Source: Ruegeria lacuscaerulensis
Lineage (GTDB): Bacteria; Pseudomonadota; Alphaproteobacteria; Rhodobacterales; Rhodobacteraceae
NCBI RefSeq assembly: GCF_013031245.1
Contig: NZ_WPZL01000012.1
Span: forward strand, 1 to 64,000
DNA length: 64,000 nt
Direction: 5' to 3'
Position 1 is the stretch's first letter; every line of letters starts with the position of its first letter. This document shows positions 18,812-27,936 of this stretch, one piece after another. Below the pieces are notes generated by a model. That model was not told where the DNA came from. It saw nothing but the letters and a program-made list of their open reading frames with translations, and ran no database searches. A program made the position numbers and the translations under genes.

Positions 18812-19213
18812 GTCTTTACCTATTTATGTGCCTAGGGCAGCGCCATGGAACCTTTTTGTAAAGGGAGTAGTTTGCTCAACGTGCCAGCCCTTAAGCTTGG
18901 AGCACCCGATTTTTCAATCGACGCGGTATGGTTGACCGGAACTTCGTCACCATTTCGACGCCAGACTTCTCCCTGCCGTGTCAAAATTATTAATCGCGAA
19001 ACAAACCAAATAAGTCCTTCTGCTGGAATCGCCTTTACACCTTGTGCCCTGCGTGGATGCCAGCTTCAATTTTTGTCATGGAGGTTTATCGAGTTCTGGC
19101 CGAAGGCCTAGGGTCAGGCTGCGGGGATTTGCATGAGACTTTTTTTGTTTGACGGACCGTTGAGCACAAATAGGGTGGCTGCAGAAGCCCCTGAGACAAG
19201 GTCGCGAATTCTC
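18812..19213. other. intergenic upstream of ectoine hydrolase gene
   Basis: About 400 bases with no supported gene. It joins the mobile-element debris to the catabolic genes. No promoter could be assigned with confidence. Confidence 0.45.
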
Positions 19214-20398
19214 ATGCCTATTGAACATGCTCCTTTCAGCAAAGCGGAATACGACCGTCGGATTACCAAGACCCGTCAAGCCATGGATGTCGCCGGTATC
19301 GACGTTCTGTTTGCCACGGACCCGTCCAACCAAGCCTGGCTGACGGGGTATGACGGGTGGTCCTTCTATGTACATCAGGGTGTCATTCTGGGCATGGAGG
19401 GCGATCCTTTGTGGTGGGGGCGCGTTCAGGATGCCAACGGTGCGCGTCGGACCGTGTGGATGAAGGACGACAAGGTGCTTGATTATGCCGATCATTATAT
19501 CCAGTCCACCACTTGCCACCCGATGGAGGATCTCGCCGGGCATCTCAAGGCGTTGGGGTTTGAAAAGGCCCGCATCGGTGTCGAGATGGAGAACTACTAT
19601 TATTCCGCCAAGGCTCACGCAGTCCTTTGTGCGGAGCTGCCCAACGCGACGCTGGTGGATGCCACCGCACTGGTGAACTGGCAGCGCGGGGTGAAGTCCG
19701 GTGAAGAGATGGAATTCATCCGCAAAGCTGCCAAAATCTCGGAAAAGATCGTCCGTGTCGGGCTGGAAAAGGCCAAACCAGGCCTACTCAAGAACGAATT
19801 GGTGGCTGATATTTTTCACGCGGGCATTACCGGCGTTGATGATGACTGGGGCGATTATCCGGCCATCGTGCCACTGACCCCTTCAGGTATCGATGCCACT
19901 GCGCCTCATCTGACCTGGAATGGCAACGAAATGAAGTCGGGCGAAATCACTTTTTTCGAACTGTCAGGATGTTATCGCCGGTATCATGCACCGTTGTGCC
20001 GGTCCGTATTCCTTGGCCAGCCACCGCAGGACATGCTCGACGCCTCCCAAGCCTTGACCGCCGGCCTCGAGGCCGGTCTCGAAGCGGCCCGCGCCGGCAA
20101 TCGGGCCTGTGACATTGCCAATGCGCTGAATGAGGAACTGGCCAAAGTAGGCATCGACCGTGGCGGGCGCTGTGGTTACCCGATCGGCCTCAGCTATCCG
20201 CCCGATTGGGGTGAACGCACCGTTTCGATCCGCCCGACCGACAAGACCATCCTGCAGCCCGGCATGACTTTCCACTTCATGCCCGGCCTTTGGCTGGATG
20301 ACTGGGGTCTAGAGACCACCGAGACCATTGTCATCACCGAAAGCGGCCCCGCCGAGGCGCTGTGCAACGTCGAACGCAAGCTCTTTGTGAAGGACTAA
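19214..20398 (+). CDS. doeA: ectoine hydrolase DoeA (M24 family)
   Basis: Creatinase-fold protein of 394 residues predicted to open the ring of the compatible solute ectoine to N-acetyl-2,4-diaminobutyrate. It carries strongly characteristic segments: TGYDGWSFYVHQG, GVEMENYYYSA, VNWQRGVKS, GDYPAIVPL, GCYRRYHAPLCR, GYPIGLSYPPDWGERT and MPGLWLDDWGLETTET. The usual M24 metal ligands are missing, as in creatinase and DoeA. The start at 19214 was chosen because the longer frame (19133) adds residues without family resemblance. The next gene encodes a deacetylase, fitting the second step of ectoine breakdown. Confidence 0.85.
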   Translation: MPIEHAPFSKAEYDRRITKTRQAMDVAGIDVLFATDPSNQAWLTGYDGWSFYVHQGVILGMEGDPLWWGRVQDANGARRTVWMKDDKVLDYADHYIQSTTCHPMEDLAGHLKALGFEKARIGVEMENYYYSAKAHAVLCAELPNATLVDATALVNWQRGVKSGEEMEFIRKAAKISEKIVRVGLEKAKPGLLKNELVADIFHAGITGVDDDWGDYPAIVPLTPSGIDATAPHLTWNGNEMKSGEITFFELSGCYRRYHAPLCRSVFLGQPPQDMLDASQALTAGLEAGLEAARAGNRACDIANALNEELAKVGIDRGGRCGYPIGLSYPPDWGERTVSIRPTDKTILQPGMTFHFMPGLWLDDWGLETTETIVITESGPAEALCNVERKLFVKD

Positions 20399-20401
20399 AC
20401 C

Positions 20402-21558
20402 TTGGGCGCGCGAGATGAAACCAAGACTCCGCTGCAGGAGCTGATCAACTTCCCCACGGTCTCATCAGACAGCAATCTGGACATGATCAAGCACCTTGCG
20501 GAAAGGTTGGCCGACTGCGGGGCAGAGGTCGAGATCTGGCCCGACAAGACCGGAACAAAGGCCAACCTTTTTGCCACGCTCGGGCCGAAATGCGACGGTG
20601 GCATAGTGCTGTCCGGCCATTCCGATGAGGTGCCGATGGCTGATCAGGACTGGTCGTCCGACCCCTTGCGTTGGAGGAACGGGACGGCAAATGGTTCGGA
20701 CACGGTAGCCACGACATGAAGGGTTTTATCGCCGCCGCCGTTGCCATGGCACCGCAACACGCAAGGCTTGATCTGCAGCGCCCGGTTCATTTTGCTGTTA
20801 CCTATGACGAAGAAGTCGGCTGTTTCGGCGCCCGTGCGCTGGCCGCCACTCTGCGCGAGAAGGGCATCAAGCCCGCAGTGGCAATCATCGGTGAGCCCAC
20901 TTCGATGCGGATCATCGAAGGCCACAAGGGTTGCTATGAATACACCTCGCATTTCACCGGTCTGGAGGGGCATGTCTCGGGTCCCGATCGCTGCGTGAAC
21001 GCGGTGGAATATGCCGTGCGTTACGTCTCGAAACTGCTGGAACTGAAGGCCGATCTGCAGGGCCGTGCTTTGGCAAACAGCCGTTTTGAACCACCTTGGA
21101 CCACAGTCGACACGGGCGCGTTTTTTGGTGGAATGGCCCATAACGTTACCCTGGGCAAGGCACGGGTGGAATGGGAAATGCGGCCCGTACAAGAGGCTGA
21201 TGCGGAATACGTCAAGGATGAGTTGCACCGTTTCTGCGCCCATTTCCTAATTCCCGCAATGCAGCCGGTTCATCCTGACGCGGGCATTCAGACCAAAGTG
21301 ATCGGAGAGGTCGACGGGTTGGAACCGATGGACAACAACGAGGCCCGTGACATCGAGATGGAACAGACTGGCGCCAATGGTGCCGATGTAGTGCCCTTTG
21401 ACACCGAGGCAGATATCTTCCAAGGGCTGGGTATGGGCGTCGTGTTCTGCGGTCCCGGCTCAATCGACCAGGCGCATAAACCGGACGAATACGTCTCGGT
21501 CGTTCAGATAGCGCAATGCCTCGACATGCTCGGGCGGTTGCCTGCGAAACTGGTGTAA
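20402..21558 (+). pseudogene. M20 family N-acyl-diamino acid deacetylase (ArgE-like), frameshifted
   Basis: The first frame (TTG start at 20402) encodes LQELINFPTVSSDSN and the metal site LSGHSDEVPM. The second frame (open from about 20668) continues with FGHGSHDMKGF, TYDEEVGCFGARAL, GEPTSMRIIEGHKG and GPGSIDQAHKPDEYV. They join if one T is restored in the CCCTT at 20663-20667 (DPFALEERDG expected). The joined protein would be about 385 residues, the normal ArgE/DapE size. After DoeA, deacetylation of N-acetyl-diaminobutyrate is a plausible role, replacing the unrelated DoeB. The break is either a real loss or a sequencing error. Confidence 0.8.
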
Positions 21559-21561
21559 TCA

Positions 21562-22436
21562 ATGACCTCAGCGCGCGTGGTCTCGGTATTCTGGACGGGC
21601 GCGCCGGTGCTCTTTGTTTTGTTCTGGGCGGGTGGCTACAGTTTTGCTAAGCTGGGCCTGCCCTATATTGAACCGATGACCATGCTGGTGATCCGGTATG
21701 GTATTGCAGTTTTGTGCCTCTTGCCGCTGCTGGCGGCGTTCCGTCCAGCCTTGCCACGCGATCCGGTTCACTGGGCCGCAATGGCGGCGGGTTCCTTATT
21801 CAATGCGTCTATTTTGGGCTGGCGTATCAGGCGATGAAACAGGGGCTTGCCGCAGGCACCACTGCCATCGTTATGGCTTTGCAACCCGCGCTGGTTGCAG
21901 CCCTCTCGCCGCTGGTCGGTGAGGCGCGTGGCAGGCCCGTGATGTGGGTCGGTCTGGCGCTGGGATTTACCGGAGTTGCGGTCAGTGTCTTTGACCGAAC
22001 TAACGCTGTGCCCTTTACCGCCGGATTGCTGGCCGTCAGCGGCCTTTTTGGTCTGATCGCAGCAACACTGCTGGAGAAATTGCACGGACGGCGCAGCGAC
22101 CCGGTGCTGGGGGGCGCAGTACAATATGTGATCGGTTTTGCCGTATTGCTGCCCATCGCCTTTGCCACGGAAACAATGGAGGTCACGTGGCACCCGGAAC
22201 TGATTGTGTCACTGGCCTATCTGGTGGTTGCCAACTCCCTGATCTCGATCAGCCTTTATGTCGCCCTTGTTCAACGGGGCGCCGCGACCCGCGTGTCCAC
22301 CCTGCTCTACCTCGTCACACCATTGGCCATTGCTCTGGCTTGGCTGATACTTGGGGAACCTGTTACCTGGCGTGTGGCGGCCGGTTTTGCACTTTGTCTG
22401 GCAGGAGTCCTTATTGTGCGGCAGTCCAAGAACTGA
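21562..22436 (+). pseudogene. DMT/EamA family transporter, frameshifted
   Basis: Ten-helix drug/metabolite transporter, about 291 residues if repaired. Frame one gives FWAGGYSFAKLGLPYIEPMT to HWAAMAAG. Frame two resumes at GFLIQCVYFGLAYQAMKQGL and runs to LVIVRQ-like C-terminal LIVRQSKN. Restoring one G in the GGG at 21789-21791 joins them. It follows the M20 gene by three bases. Adjacent genes each with a one-base homopolymer loss is notable. Confidence 0.8.
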
Positions 22437-22538
22437 CACCGAAGCCAAGATCAGCGAGGTAGAACGAAATAACCGTCTCTGCGTGGGACGGGCGAAACCA
22501 CGAGCTTTGGCACAGCTCAACGTTATTTTTCTCATCAA

Positions 22539-23030
22539 CTATGCAGCTGTTTTTATGGAACCGGAGAGTGCTTTCAAAAGCAGGTTAAGCTGACGCCGCT
22601 GCTCGGTGGAAAGCCCGCCCATCAGGCGATGTTGCGTTTGGACGTGATCGGTTACGGCAGCATCGATCGTTGAAAACCCGCTGTCAGTCAGACGAATGAG
22701 GAACCCGCGCCCATCTTCCGGGTTTTGGACTCGTTCCACCAAACCGGATTTGACCAGTTGATCAACCCGGTTGGTCATTGTGCCGGAGGTTACCATTGTC
22801 AGTTCAAGCAACTCTCCGGGGGACAAACCGTCGGGCTTTCCCGATCTTCGCAACGTCGCCAGAACATCAAAGCTGGCTGCGTTCAGACCATGTGCCTTCC
22901 AGGTCTCCTCCATTCCTCTTCGCAACTTAACTGCGAGGCGTGACAGGCGACCGATGGTTTCCATTGGCCCGACGTCAAGGTCGGGGCGCGCGTTGTTCCA
23001 CTGAGAGATGATGAGGTCGACATGATCCAT
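22539..23030 (-). CDS. MarR family transcriptional regulator
   Basis: Winged-helix dimeric regulator of 163 residues with the MarR pattern: recognition region LLELTMVTSGTMTNRVDQLV and wing VQNPEDGRGFLIRLT. It is divergent from a DMT exporter gene, and two strong palindromes lie in the shared intergenic region. It probably represses both itself and the exporter/NAD(P)-binding-protein pair. Confidence 0.92.
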   Translation of the reverse strand: MDHVDLIISQWNNARPDLDVGPMETIGRLSRLAVKLRRGMEETWKAHGLNAASFDVLATLRRSGKPDGLSPGELLELTMVTSGTMTNRVDQLVKSGLVERVQNPEDGRGFLIRLTDSGFSTIDAAVTDHVQTQHRLMGGLSTEQRRQLNLLLKALSGSIKTAA

Positions 23031-23052
23031 GGCAGACAGGTATTTAAATTTT

Positions 23053-23095
23053 ATCTTGACGTCAAGATTTAAGTTTATATCTTGAGGTCAAGATA
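23053..23095. promoter_or_regulatory. tandem palindromic MarR operators
   Basis: ATCTTGACGTCAAGAT (23053-23068) is a perfect palindrome. TATCTTGAGGTCAAGATA (23078-23095) is the same site with a GG centre. Their starts are 26 bases apart, so dimers would sit on nearly the same face of the helix. Both lie between the MarR start and the exporter start. Confidence 0.75.
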
Positions 23096-23109
23096 AAACG
23101 AGGTTGGCC

Positions 23110-24015
23110 GTGAAACATCAAATCGACATCGCTCTGACATCCGTTGCGCCCTTGGTTTGGGGAAGTACTTACTTTGTGACGACGGAGTATCTGCCTGAAG
23201 GTTATCCTGTGACGATGGCCGCGTTGCGCGCCCTGCCTGCCGGTCTGTTGCTGCTCATCATAGCCCGCCAATTGCCTCATGGGCTCTGGTGGCCTCGTGT
23301 CTTTGTGCTTGGCGCACTCAACTTCACATTGTTCTGGACGTTGCTATTTGTGGCGGCCTACCGGCTTCCGGGCGGCGTCGCGGCAACGGTTGGGGCAGTT
23401 CAACCGCTTTTGGTGATTTTCCTCGCGTCGGTGCTGTTGGGGGCTAAGATTGGGGTCACATCGGTATTGGCGGCAACAATGGGATTGGTCGGCGTCGGTT
23501 TTCTGGTGCTCGGCAATGATGGAGCACTGGACCCAGTTGGAATAGCTGCCGGGCTCGGCGGCGCCGCCTCGATGGGGGCGGGCATAGTGCTGACCCGCAA
23601 GTGGAAACCACCGGTGCCATTGCTGACGTTCACCGCCTGGCAACTCACGGCCGGAGGAATTCTGCTTGTTCCGCTTGCTTTTCTGCTGGAGCCTCCATTG
23701 CCCACGTTGGACGCGCGAAACCTCACTGGAATTTTCTACTTGTGCATTGTCGGGGCGGCATTGACTTACATCCTGTGGTTCCGCGGAATTGCTCGCATTG
23801 AACCCCCGGCCGTATCAGCCCTTGGCTTTCTCAGCCCACTTTCCGCCGTTCTGATCGGGTGGGTCTTGTTGGGCGAGGCGCTGACTGTTTGGCAGATCGT
23901 GGGCGCAGGCGTCGTTCTAACCGCCGTTTCGTTGGGACAGCTTTCGAACCGACCAATCCGCCCTGCCCCTCTGGATCATGTAATCCCAACATCCAACCAA
24001 AGGATAACTCAATGA
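23110..24015 (+). CDS. DMT/EamA family transporter
   Basis: Inner-membrane protein of about 301 residues with ten predicted helices in two EamA halves (N-half APLVWGSTYFVTTEYLP; C-half GAALTYILWFRGIARIEP). GTG at 23110 is preferred over TTG at 23104 because GAGG (23100-23103) is spaced six bases away. The 3' end overlaps the next start (ATGA). Export of a small toxic or signalling metabolite under MarR control is likely; substrate unknown. Confidence 0.88.
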   Translation: MKHQIDIALTSVAPLVWGSTYFVTTEYLPEGYPVTMAALRALPAGLLLLIIARQLPHGLWWPRVFVLGALNFTLFWTLLFVAAYRLPGGVAATVGAVQPLLVIFLASVLLGAKIGVTSVLAATMGLVGVGFLVLGNDGALDPVGIAAGLGGAASMGAGIVLTRKWKPPVPLLTFTAWQLTAGGILLVPLAFLLEPPLPTLDARNLTGIFYLCIVGAALTYILWFRGIARIEPPAVSALGFLSPLSAVLIGWVLLGEALTVWQIVGAGVVLTAVSLGQLSNRPIRPAPLDHVIPTSNQRITQ

Positions 24016-24653
24016 AAATCATCGTTTTTGGCGCAACCGGTGACGTTGGTTCGCGCGTTGTCACAGAAGCCCTCTCACGGGGCCATCACGTTACGGCGGC
24101 AGTGAGAGATAAGGCGAGTCTCGCGAAGCTGCCCAAGTCCGTCCATGGCCGTATCGCCGATGTCAGTGACCCGTCAAAAGTCGCCGCAGCGATGTCGGGC
24201 CATGATCTGGCAATCAGCTCTCTTCGGACGCCGGCTGGACGCGAAGGTGAAGTTGTCGCGCTGACACAATCAGTTCTGGATGGTGCTGCCTGCGCAGGAA
24301 TTAGGATCATTATTGTCGGCGGTGCTGCCCGGTTGCGCCTGCCGAATGGAAGCCCTCATACCGTACTGTCAGATCCGGATTTCCTGCCCGACAGCATTGT
24401 TCCGACAGCAAGAGCCTCTTTCGCGCAGTCCGAACTGTGCCAAAGCAATGACAATGCAAACTGGACCTATGCCAGCCCTTCTGCCCTGCTTCAGCCTGGA
24501 AAGCGCCGAGGTTCATACAGGATCGGCACTGACACGCTATTGATTGACGGCAATGGCAACTCAGAAATATCTATGGAAGATTTCGCAGTCGCACTGGTGG
24601 ACGAGGCGCAGAACGCACATTTCACACGCACATCATTTACTGCCGGTTATTGA
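24012..24653 (+). CDS. NAD(P)H-binding atypical SDR / NmrA-like protein
   Basis: Protein of 213 residues with an N-terminal dinucleotide-binding motif GATGDVGSRV and the typical RxxxSLAKLPKSVHGRIADV segment of NAD(P)-binding (YwnB/YhfK-like) proteins. There is no YxxxK catalytic pair, so it may sense redox state or act as a flavin/quinone reductase. It is translationally coupled to the exporter gene by a four-base overlap and so shares MarR control. Confidence 0.82.
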   Translation: MKIIVFGATGDVGSRVVTEALSRGHHVTAAVRDKASLAKLPKSVHGRIADVSDPSKVAAAMSGHDLAISSLRTPAGREGEVVALTQSVLDGAACAGIRIIIVGGAARLRLPNGSPHTVLSDPDFLPDSIVPTARASFAQSELCQSNDNANWTYASPSALLQPGKRRGSYRIGTDTLLIDGNGNSEISMEDFAVALVDEAQNAHFTRTSFTAGY

Positions 24654-24779
24654 TGTCTCCGGCGGTTTGCGGCTTTCACGGTTTCCAGGAAATCGCGCTT
24701 AGCCAAAGTCTCATGTGTAGAGGCCGCTGAAAACTGTATGCTAAAATAATCAAACGCTTACTCACTGGAGGACGAAGCA

Positions 24780-25130
24780 ATGTCTTGGATCATGGCGTAT
24801 GTCGGGGCAGTTCCCTCGGCTAAGAAAGCGGAATATCAGGCGCATGCTGCGCAAATGGCGTGGGTCTTTCGCAAACACGGCGCATTGCGGGTCGTCGAAA
24901 CCTGGGGCGGGGCTGTACCCCCCGGTGAGCTGACATCCTTTCCCCTGGCCGTTCAGGCGGGGCCGGACGATACTGTTGTCTTGGGTTGGCAGGAATGGCC
25001 CGATCAGGCGACACAAGAGGCCGGCTTTGCAGAAGCCATGCAAGATCCGGAGATGGGAGACATGAGCGAAGCGCCGATCAACGGCAAGACCCTGATTTTT
25101 GCAGGATTTGAAGTTCTTACGGATATCTGA
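24780..25130 (+). CDS. DUF1428 family protein
   Basis: Cytoplasmic protein of 116 residues resembling E. coli YbaA: VGAVPSAKKAEYQAHA, VFRKHGALRVVETWG, and the C-terminal INGKTLIFAGFEVL. The fold is a ferredoxin-like dimeric barrel. Function is unknown. It has a good GGAGGACG ribosome site and its own 126-base upstream region, and converges with a LysR gene. Confidence 0.85.
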   Translation: MSWIMAYVGAVPSAKKAEYQAHAAQMAWVFRKHGALRVVETWGGAVPPGELTSFPLAVQAGPDDTVVLGWQEWPDQATQEAGFAEAMQDPEMGDMSEAPINGKTLIFAGFEVLTDI

Positions 25131-25197
25131 AACCCGGATAATACCGAGGCTATATGTTACAGTTTCTCATCACCAGTTACGCCCTGAACTTCATGTT

Positions 25198-26094
25198 TTA
25201 GGCGTTGCTGGTTTTGCATGAATGAATAACGTCCTCGGCGAAAATTTCCACCGCCCGCCTGTGTATCCGGGATGACCGGGTCGCGAGAAAAAAAGTCGAA
25301 TTCCATTGCAACTTCTCTGGTGCAAGCTCACGAAATTTGTCGCGCCGTGCTCGGCTTTCCACGAAATGAACCGGCAATGGGCCCAAGTAGTGCCCGGTTT
25401 CAATCATCGTGGCCATGGCTTCCATATTTGCCACAACCGCCTTTGATTCAGTGCTATGAAGCTCTGGTGACACCAGCATGCCGTAGGAGCGCTGGCAAAT
25501 CTGATAGTGGGAGATAACGTCCAGATCGATTTGATTATCCGGTGCACGAAACAGCGGATGGCCGCGACCGCAATACAAGCGATGCTCTTCGTCACATAGT
25601 TCTGTGTACGCCAGATCGGCGACCTGATTTTTGAACGGGGCAATTCCGATGTGAAGATCGCCGGTGATCAGCCGTTGCGTCAGCTCTGTTGGCGAAGCAA
25701 CGATGACTTCCAGTTTCACTTCGTTCGGGCGATCCAGAAAACGTTTGAGCGCGCCTGCCAGGTTGAGGTTGGCAAGCGTGTTTACCGCATCGACAATACC
25801 AATTCTCAGATCGCCCGTCGTTGTGCCACGGAGTTCCAGCAATTCGGCATCAAAATCGCGGACACTTCGCAGAATGTCGCCCGCCTTCTGATAGGCGATT
25901 TCACCGCGTTCGGTCAGGCTGAAACCGCCACGCCCGCGTTCGCAGACTCTGTAGCCAAGCGCCGCCTCAAGGTCACGGATCCGAACGCTGATCGCGGACT
26001 GGGTGATGCCCAACGCATATTGCGCGTCGGTAAATCCACCGCATTCCACCACGGTCACGAATGTCTCTAACAGGGTATTTCTGAGCAGTTTCAA
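25198..26094 (-). CDS. LysR-type regulator, divergent from TRAP operon
   Basis: Regulator of 298 residues with HTH (FVTVVECGGFTDAQYALGIT then QSAISVRIRDLEAALGYRV) and an effector domain. Start at ATG 26094 fits the family. It is divergent from the TRAP/ureohydrolase operon across 147 A/T-rich bases, so it is the likely activator of that operon, with the imported compound or a breakdown product as coinducer. Confidence 0.88.
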   Translation of the reverse strand: MKLLRNTLLETFVTVVECGGFTDAQYALGITQSAISVRIRDLEAALGYRVCERGRGGFSLTERGEIAYQKAGDILRSVRDFDAELLELRGTTTGDLRIGIVDAVNTLANLNLAGALKRFLDRPNEVKLEVIVASPTELTQRLITGDLHIGIAPFKNQVADLAYTELCDEEHRLYCGRGHPLFRAPDNQIDLDVISHYQICQRSYGMLVSPELHSTESKAVVANMEAMATMIETGHYLGPLPVHFVESRARRDKFRELAPEKLQWNSTFFLATRSSRIHRRAVEIFAEDVIHSCKTSNA

Positions 26095-26140
26095 CGGGTA
26101 TCAGTCCTTTGGCATTCTCCATATTAATTACATAAAAATT

Positions 26141-26152
26141 GTTCATGTGAAC
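26141..26152. promoter_or_regulatory. possible LysR-binding dyad
   Basis: GTTCATGTGAAC, half sites GTTCA and TGAAC, lies in the middle of the LysR/TRAP intergenic region. It is a short dyad in a place expected for a LysR recognition site. No second copy was seen. Confidence 0.35.
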
Positions 26153-26241
26153 ATAATCAATATGATATTTTTTTGTGTAAAATTCTGTGCTGTCCTGCCT
26201 GTGATCTCTAAACCACTAAAGATCCAAGGGAGGAAACCAGT

Positions 26242-27258
26242 ATGACATTTACCCCTCGTCATGTAAGAAATGCCGCCGCTGCGGCCCTGCTCAGCCTGAC
26301 GCCGCTAACGGCTTTGGCTGAAGACTGGAAATTCGCTATCGAAGAGATTCCAGGCTCGATCATGGACGCTTATGCGCAAGAGTTCAAATCGCGCATCGAA
26401 GCAGCCACAGATGGCGAAGTCACTGTGACCGTCTATCCGATGGGCACATTGGGTACACCCACAGAAACCGTCGAACAGGCCGCTGACAGCATCATTCAGT
26501 TCACCAACGTCTCGATCGGCAACCTGGGCACCGTGGTACCAGAAAGCCAGGTCTTCCTGCTGCCTTACCTGCTGCCTTCTGATCCGGCGGCGATTTCAGA
26601 CATCCTCAGCAGTTCGGATACCATCTACGGCCCGCTGAACGACGATTTTCGCAAGCGTGGTCTGGAAGTTCTGACTATGTACTCCGAAGGTCCACAGGTC
26701 TGGACCACCAACCGTGAGATCCGTACGCCCGAAGATTTTGACAACTTCAAGATGCGCGTGATGGTGTCACCGATCCTGTTGGAAACCTACAAGAACATGG
26801 GTGCCAGCCCGACGCCGCTGCCGTTCGGCGAAGTTTTCGGCGCGCTGCAACTGGGTGCCGTTGACGGTCAGGTCAATCCGATCCCGACCATCGAAGAGAT
26901 GAAGTTCTACGAAGTCACCAGCCACCTGATCTGGGCCGGTGAGCAAGAACTTGTCACCACCGTCGTGGCTGGTTCGGACTGGTTCGAAACCCTCAGCCCG
27001 GACCGGCAACAACTGGTACGCGACACCATGGCGGACATGACAGGGTTCATCGACGGCGTTGTCACCGACTTCAACCAGCAGCGTCTGGACATCATTAAGG
27101 AAGCCAAGCCTGACATCGGTCTGGTTGTGCTGACTGAAGAAGAACGTGACGCCTTCCGCGCCCGCAGCACCGACACGTCGTCGGCCTACGTCGAGACGGT
27201 TGGTGATCGTGGTCAGGAACTGTTGGACGCACTGCAGACGGAACTGTCGGGCAACTGA
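26242..27258 (+). CDS. dctP: TRAP transporter substrate-binding protein DctP
   Basis: Periplasmic protein of 338 residues. The signal peptide ends near LTALA-EDWKF. It has the DctP core, including FDNFKMRVMVSPILLETYKN (the Arg of the RVM segment normally binds the ligand carboxylate) and FGEVFGALQLGAVDGQVNP. It delivers an organic acid to DctQM. First gene of a dctPQM-ureohydrolase operon. Confidence 0.9.
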   Translation: MTFTPRHVRNAAAAALLSLTPLTALAEDWKFAIEEIPGSIMDAYAQEFKSRIEAATDGEVTVTVYPMGTLGTPTETVEQAADSIIQFTNVSIGNLGTVVPESQVFLLPYLLPSDPAAISDILSSSDTIYGPLNDDFRKRGLEVLTMYSEGPQVWTTNREIRTPEDFDNFKMRVMVSPILLETYKNMGASPTPLPFGEVFGALQLGAVDGQVNPIPTIEEMKFYEVTSHLIWAGEQELVTTVVAGSDWFETLSPDRQQLVRDTMADMTGFIDGVVTDFNQQRLDIIKEAKPDIGLVVLTEEERDAFRARSTDTSSAYVETVGDRGQELLDALQTELSGN

Positions 27259-27287
27259 TCCTTACTCAAGCCACTCACTCAAAACTA

Positions 27288-27315
27288 CCTCACGCGCCCC
27301 GCGCGTGAGGGTTTT
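27288..27315 (+). terminator. hairpin attenuator between dctP and dctQ
   Basis: CCTCACGCGC (27288-27297) and GCGCGTGAGG (27301-27310) form a perfect 10-bp stem with a CCC loop, followed by GTTTT. Its position after the binding-protein gene suggests partial termination or 3'-end protection that keeps DctP in excess over the membrane subunits. Confidence 0.7.
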
Positions 27316-27330
27316 CAAAGGGAGGACACA

Positions 27331-27936
27331 ATGCAAAGCGGTACCGCCACTCCCTTCGGCTTTTTGGGAAAGATCGACGCCGTCATCGGACGGATCGAAG
27401 TCTGGATCCTGGGCTGGGGGGTCATTCTGATGGCCGTGAACACGATCGCCAATGTCTTCGGCCGGTATGTGTTTAATCAGTCCATCTATTTCTCCGAAGA
27501 ACTGAACGAGTTCCTGATCGTCATCGTCACCTTCATGGGGCTGGGCTACGCAACCCGGAAAGGCATCCACATTCGCATGTCGGCAATCTATGACGCGCTG
27601 CCGATCAAGATGCGCAAGGGCCTGATGGTCGTGATTGCAGCAACCACTGCCGTGGTGATGGCAGTTCTGGCCTGGTACGCGCTGGAATATGTTCAGAAAG
27701 TTGCCTCACGCGGGCGGATCACCCCGGCACTGCAACTGCCGCTTTACCTGACCTATGTCTGGGTGGTGGTCGGCCTGACCCTTGCGTCTTTCCAATATCT
27801 GCTGACAGCGATCCGCAATCTGAACTTCGCCGAGGAAGAGGTCTACGTCTCCTACCTCGAAGTCGACAGCTATGAAGACCCCGAAACCGCTGCTGCAATT
27901 CAACGCTACGAAGAAGCCACGGAGGCAGACAAATGA
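27331..27936 (+). CDS. dctQ: TRAP transporter small permease DctQ
   Basis: Membrane protein of 201 residues with four predicted helices. The DctQ signature region reads NVFGRYVFNQSIYFSEELNE, and the GYATRKGIHIRMSAI segment follows. The C-terminal extension is acidic and longer than in many DctQ proteins. Its stop overlaps the dctM start (ATGA). Confidence 0.9.
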   Translation: MQSGTATPFGFLGKIDAVIGRIEVWILGWGVILMAVNTIANVFGRYVFNQSIYFSEELNEFLIVIVTFMGLGYATRKGIHIRMSAIYDALPIKMRKGLMVVIAATTAVVMAVLAWYALEYVQKVASRGRITPALQLPLYLTYVWVVVGLTLASFQYLLTAIRNLNFAEEEVYVSYLEVDSYEDPETAAAIQRYEEATEADK

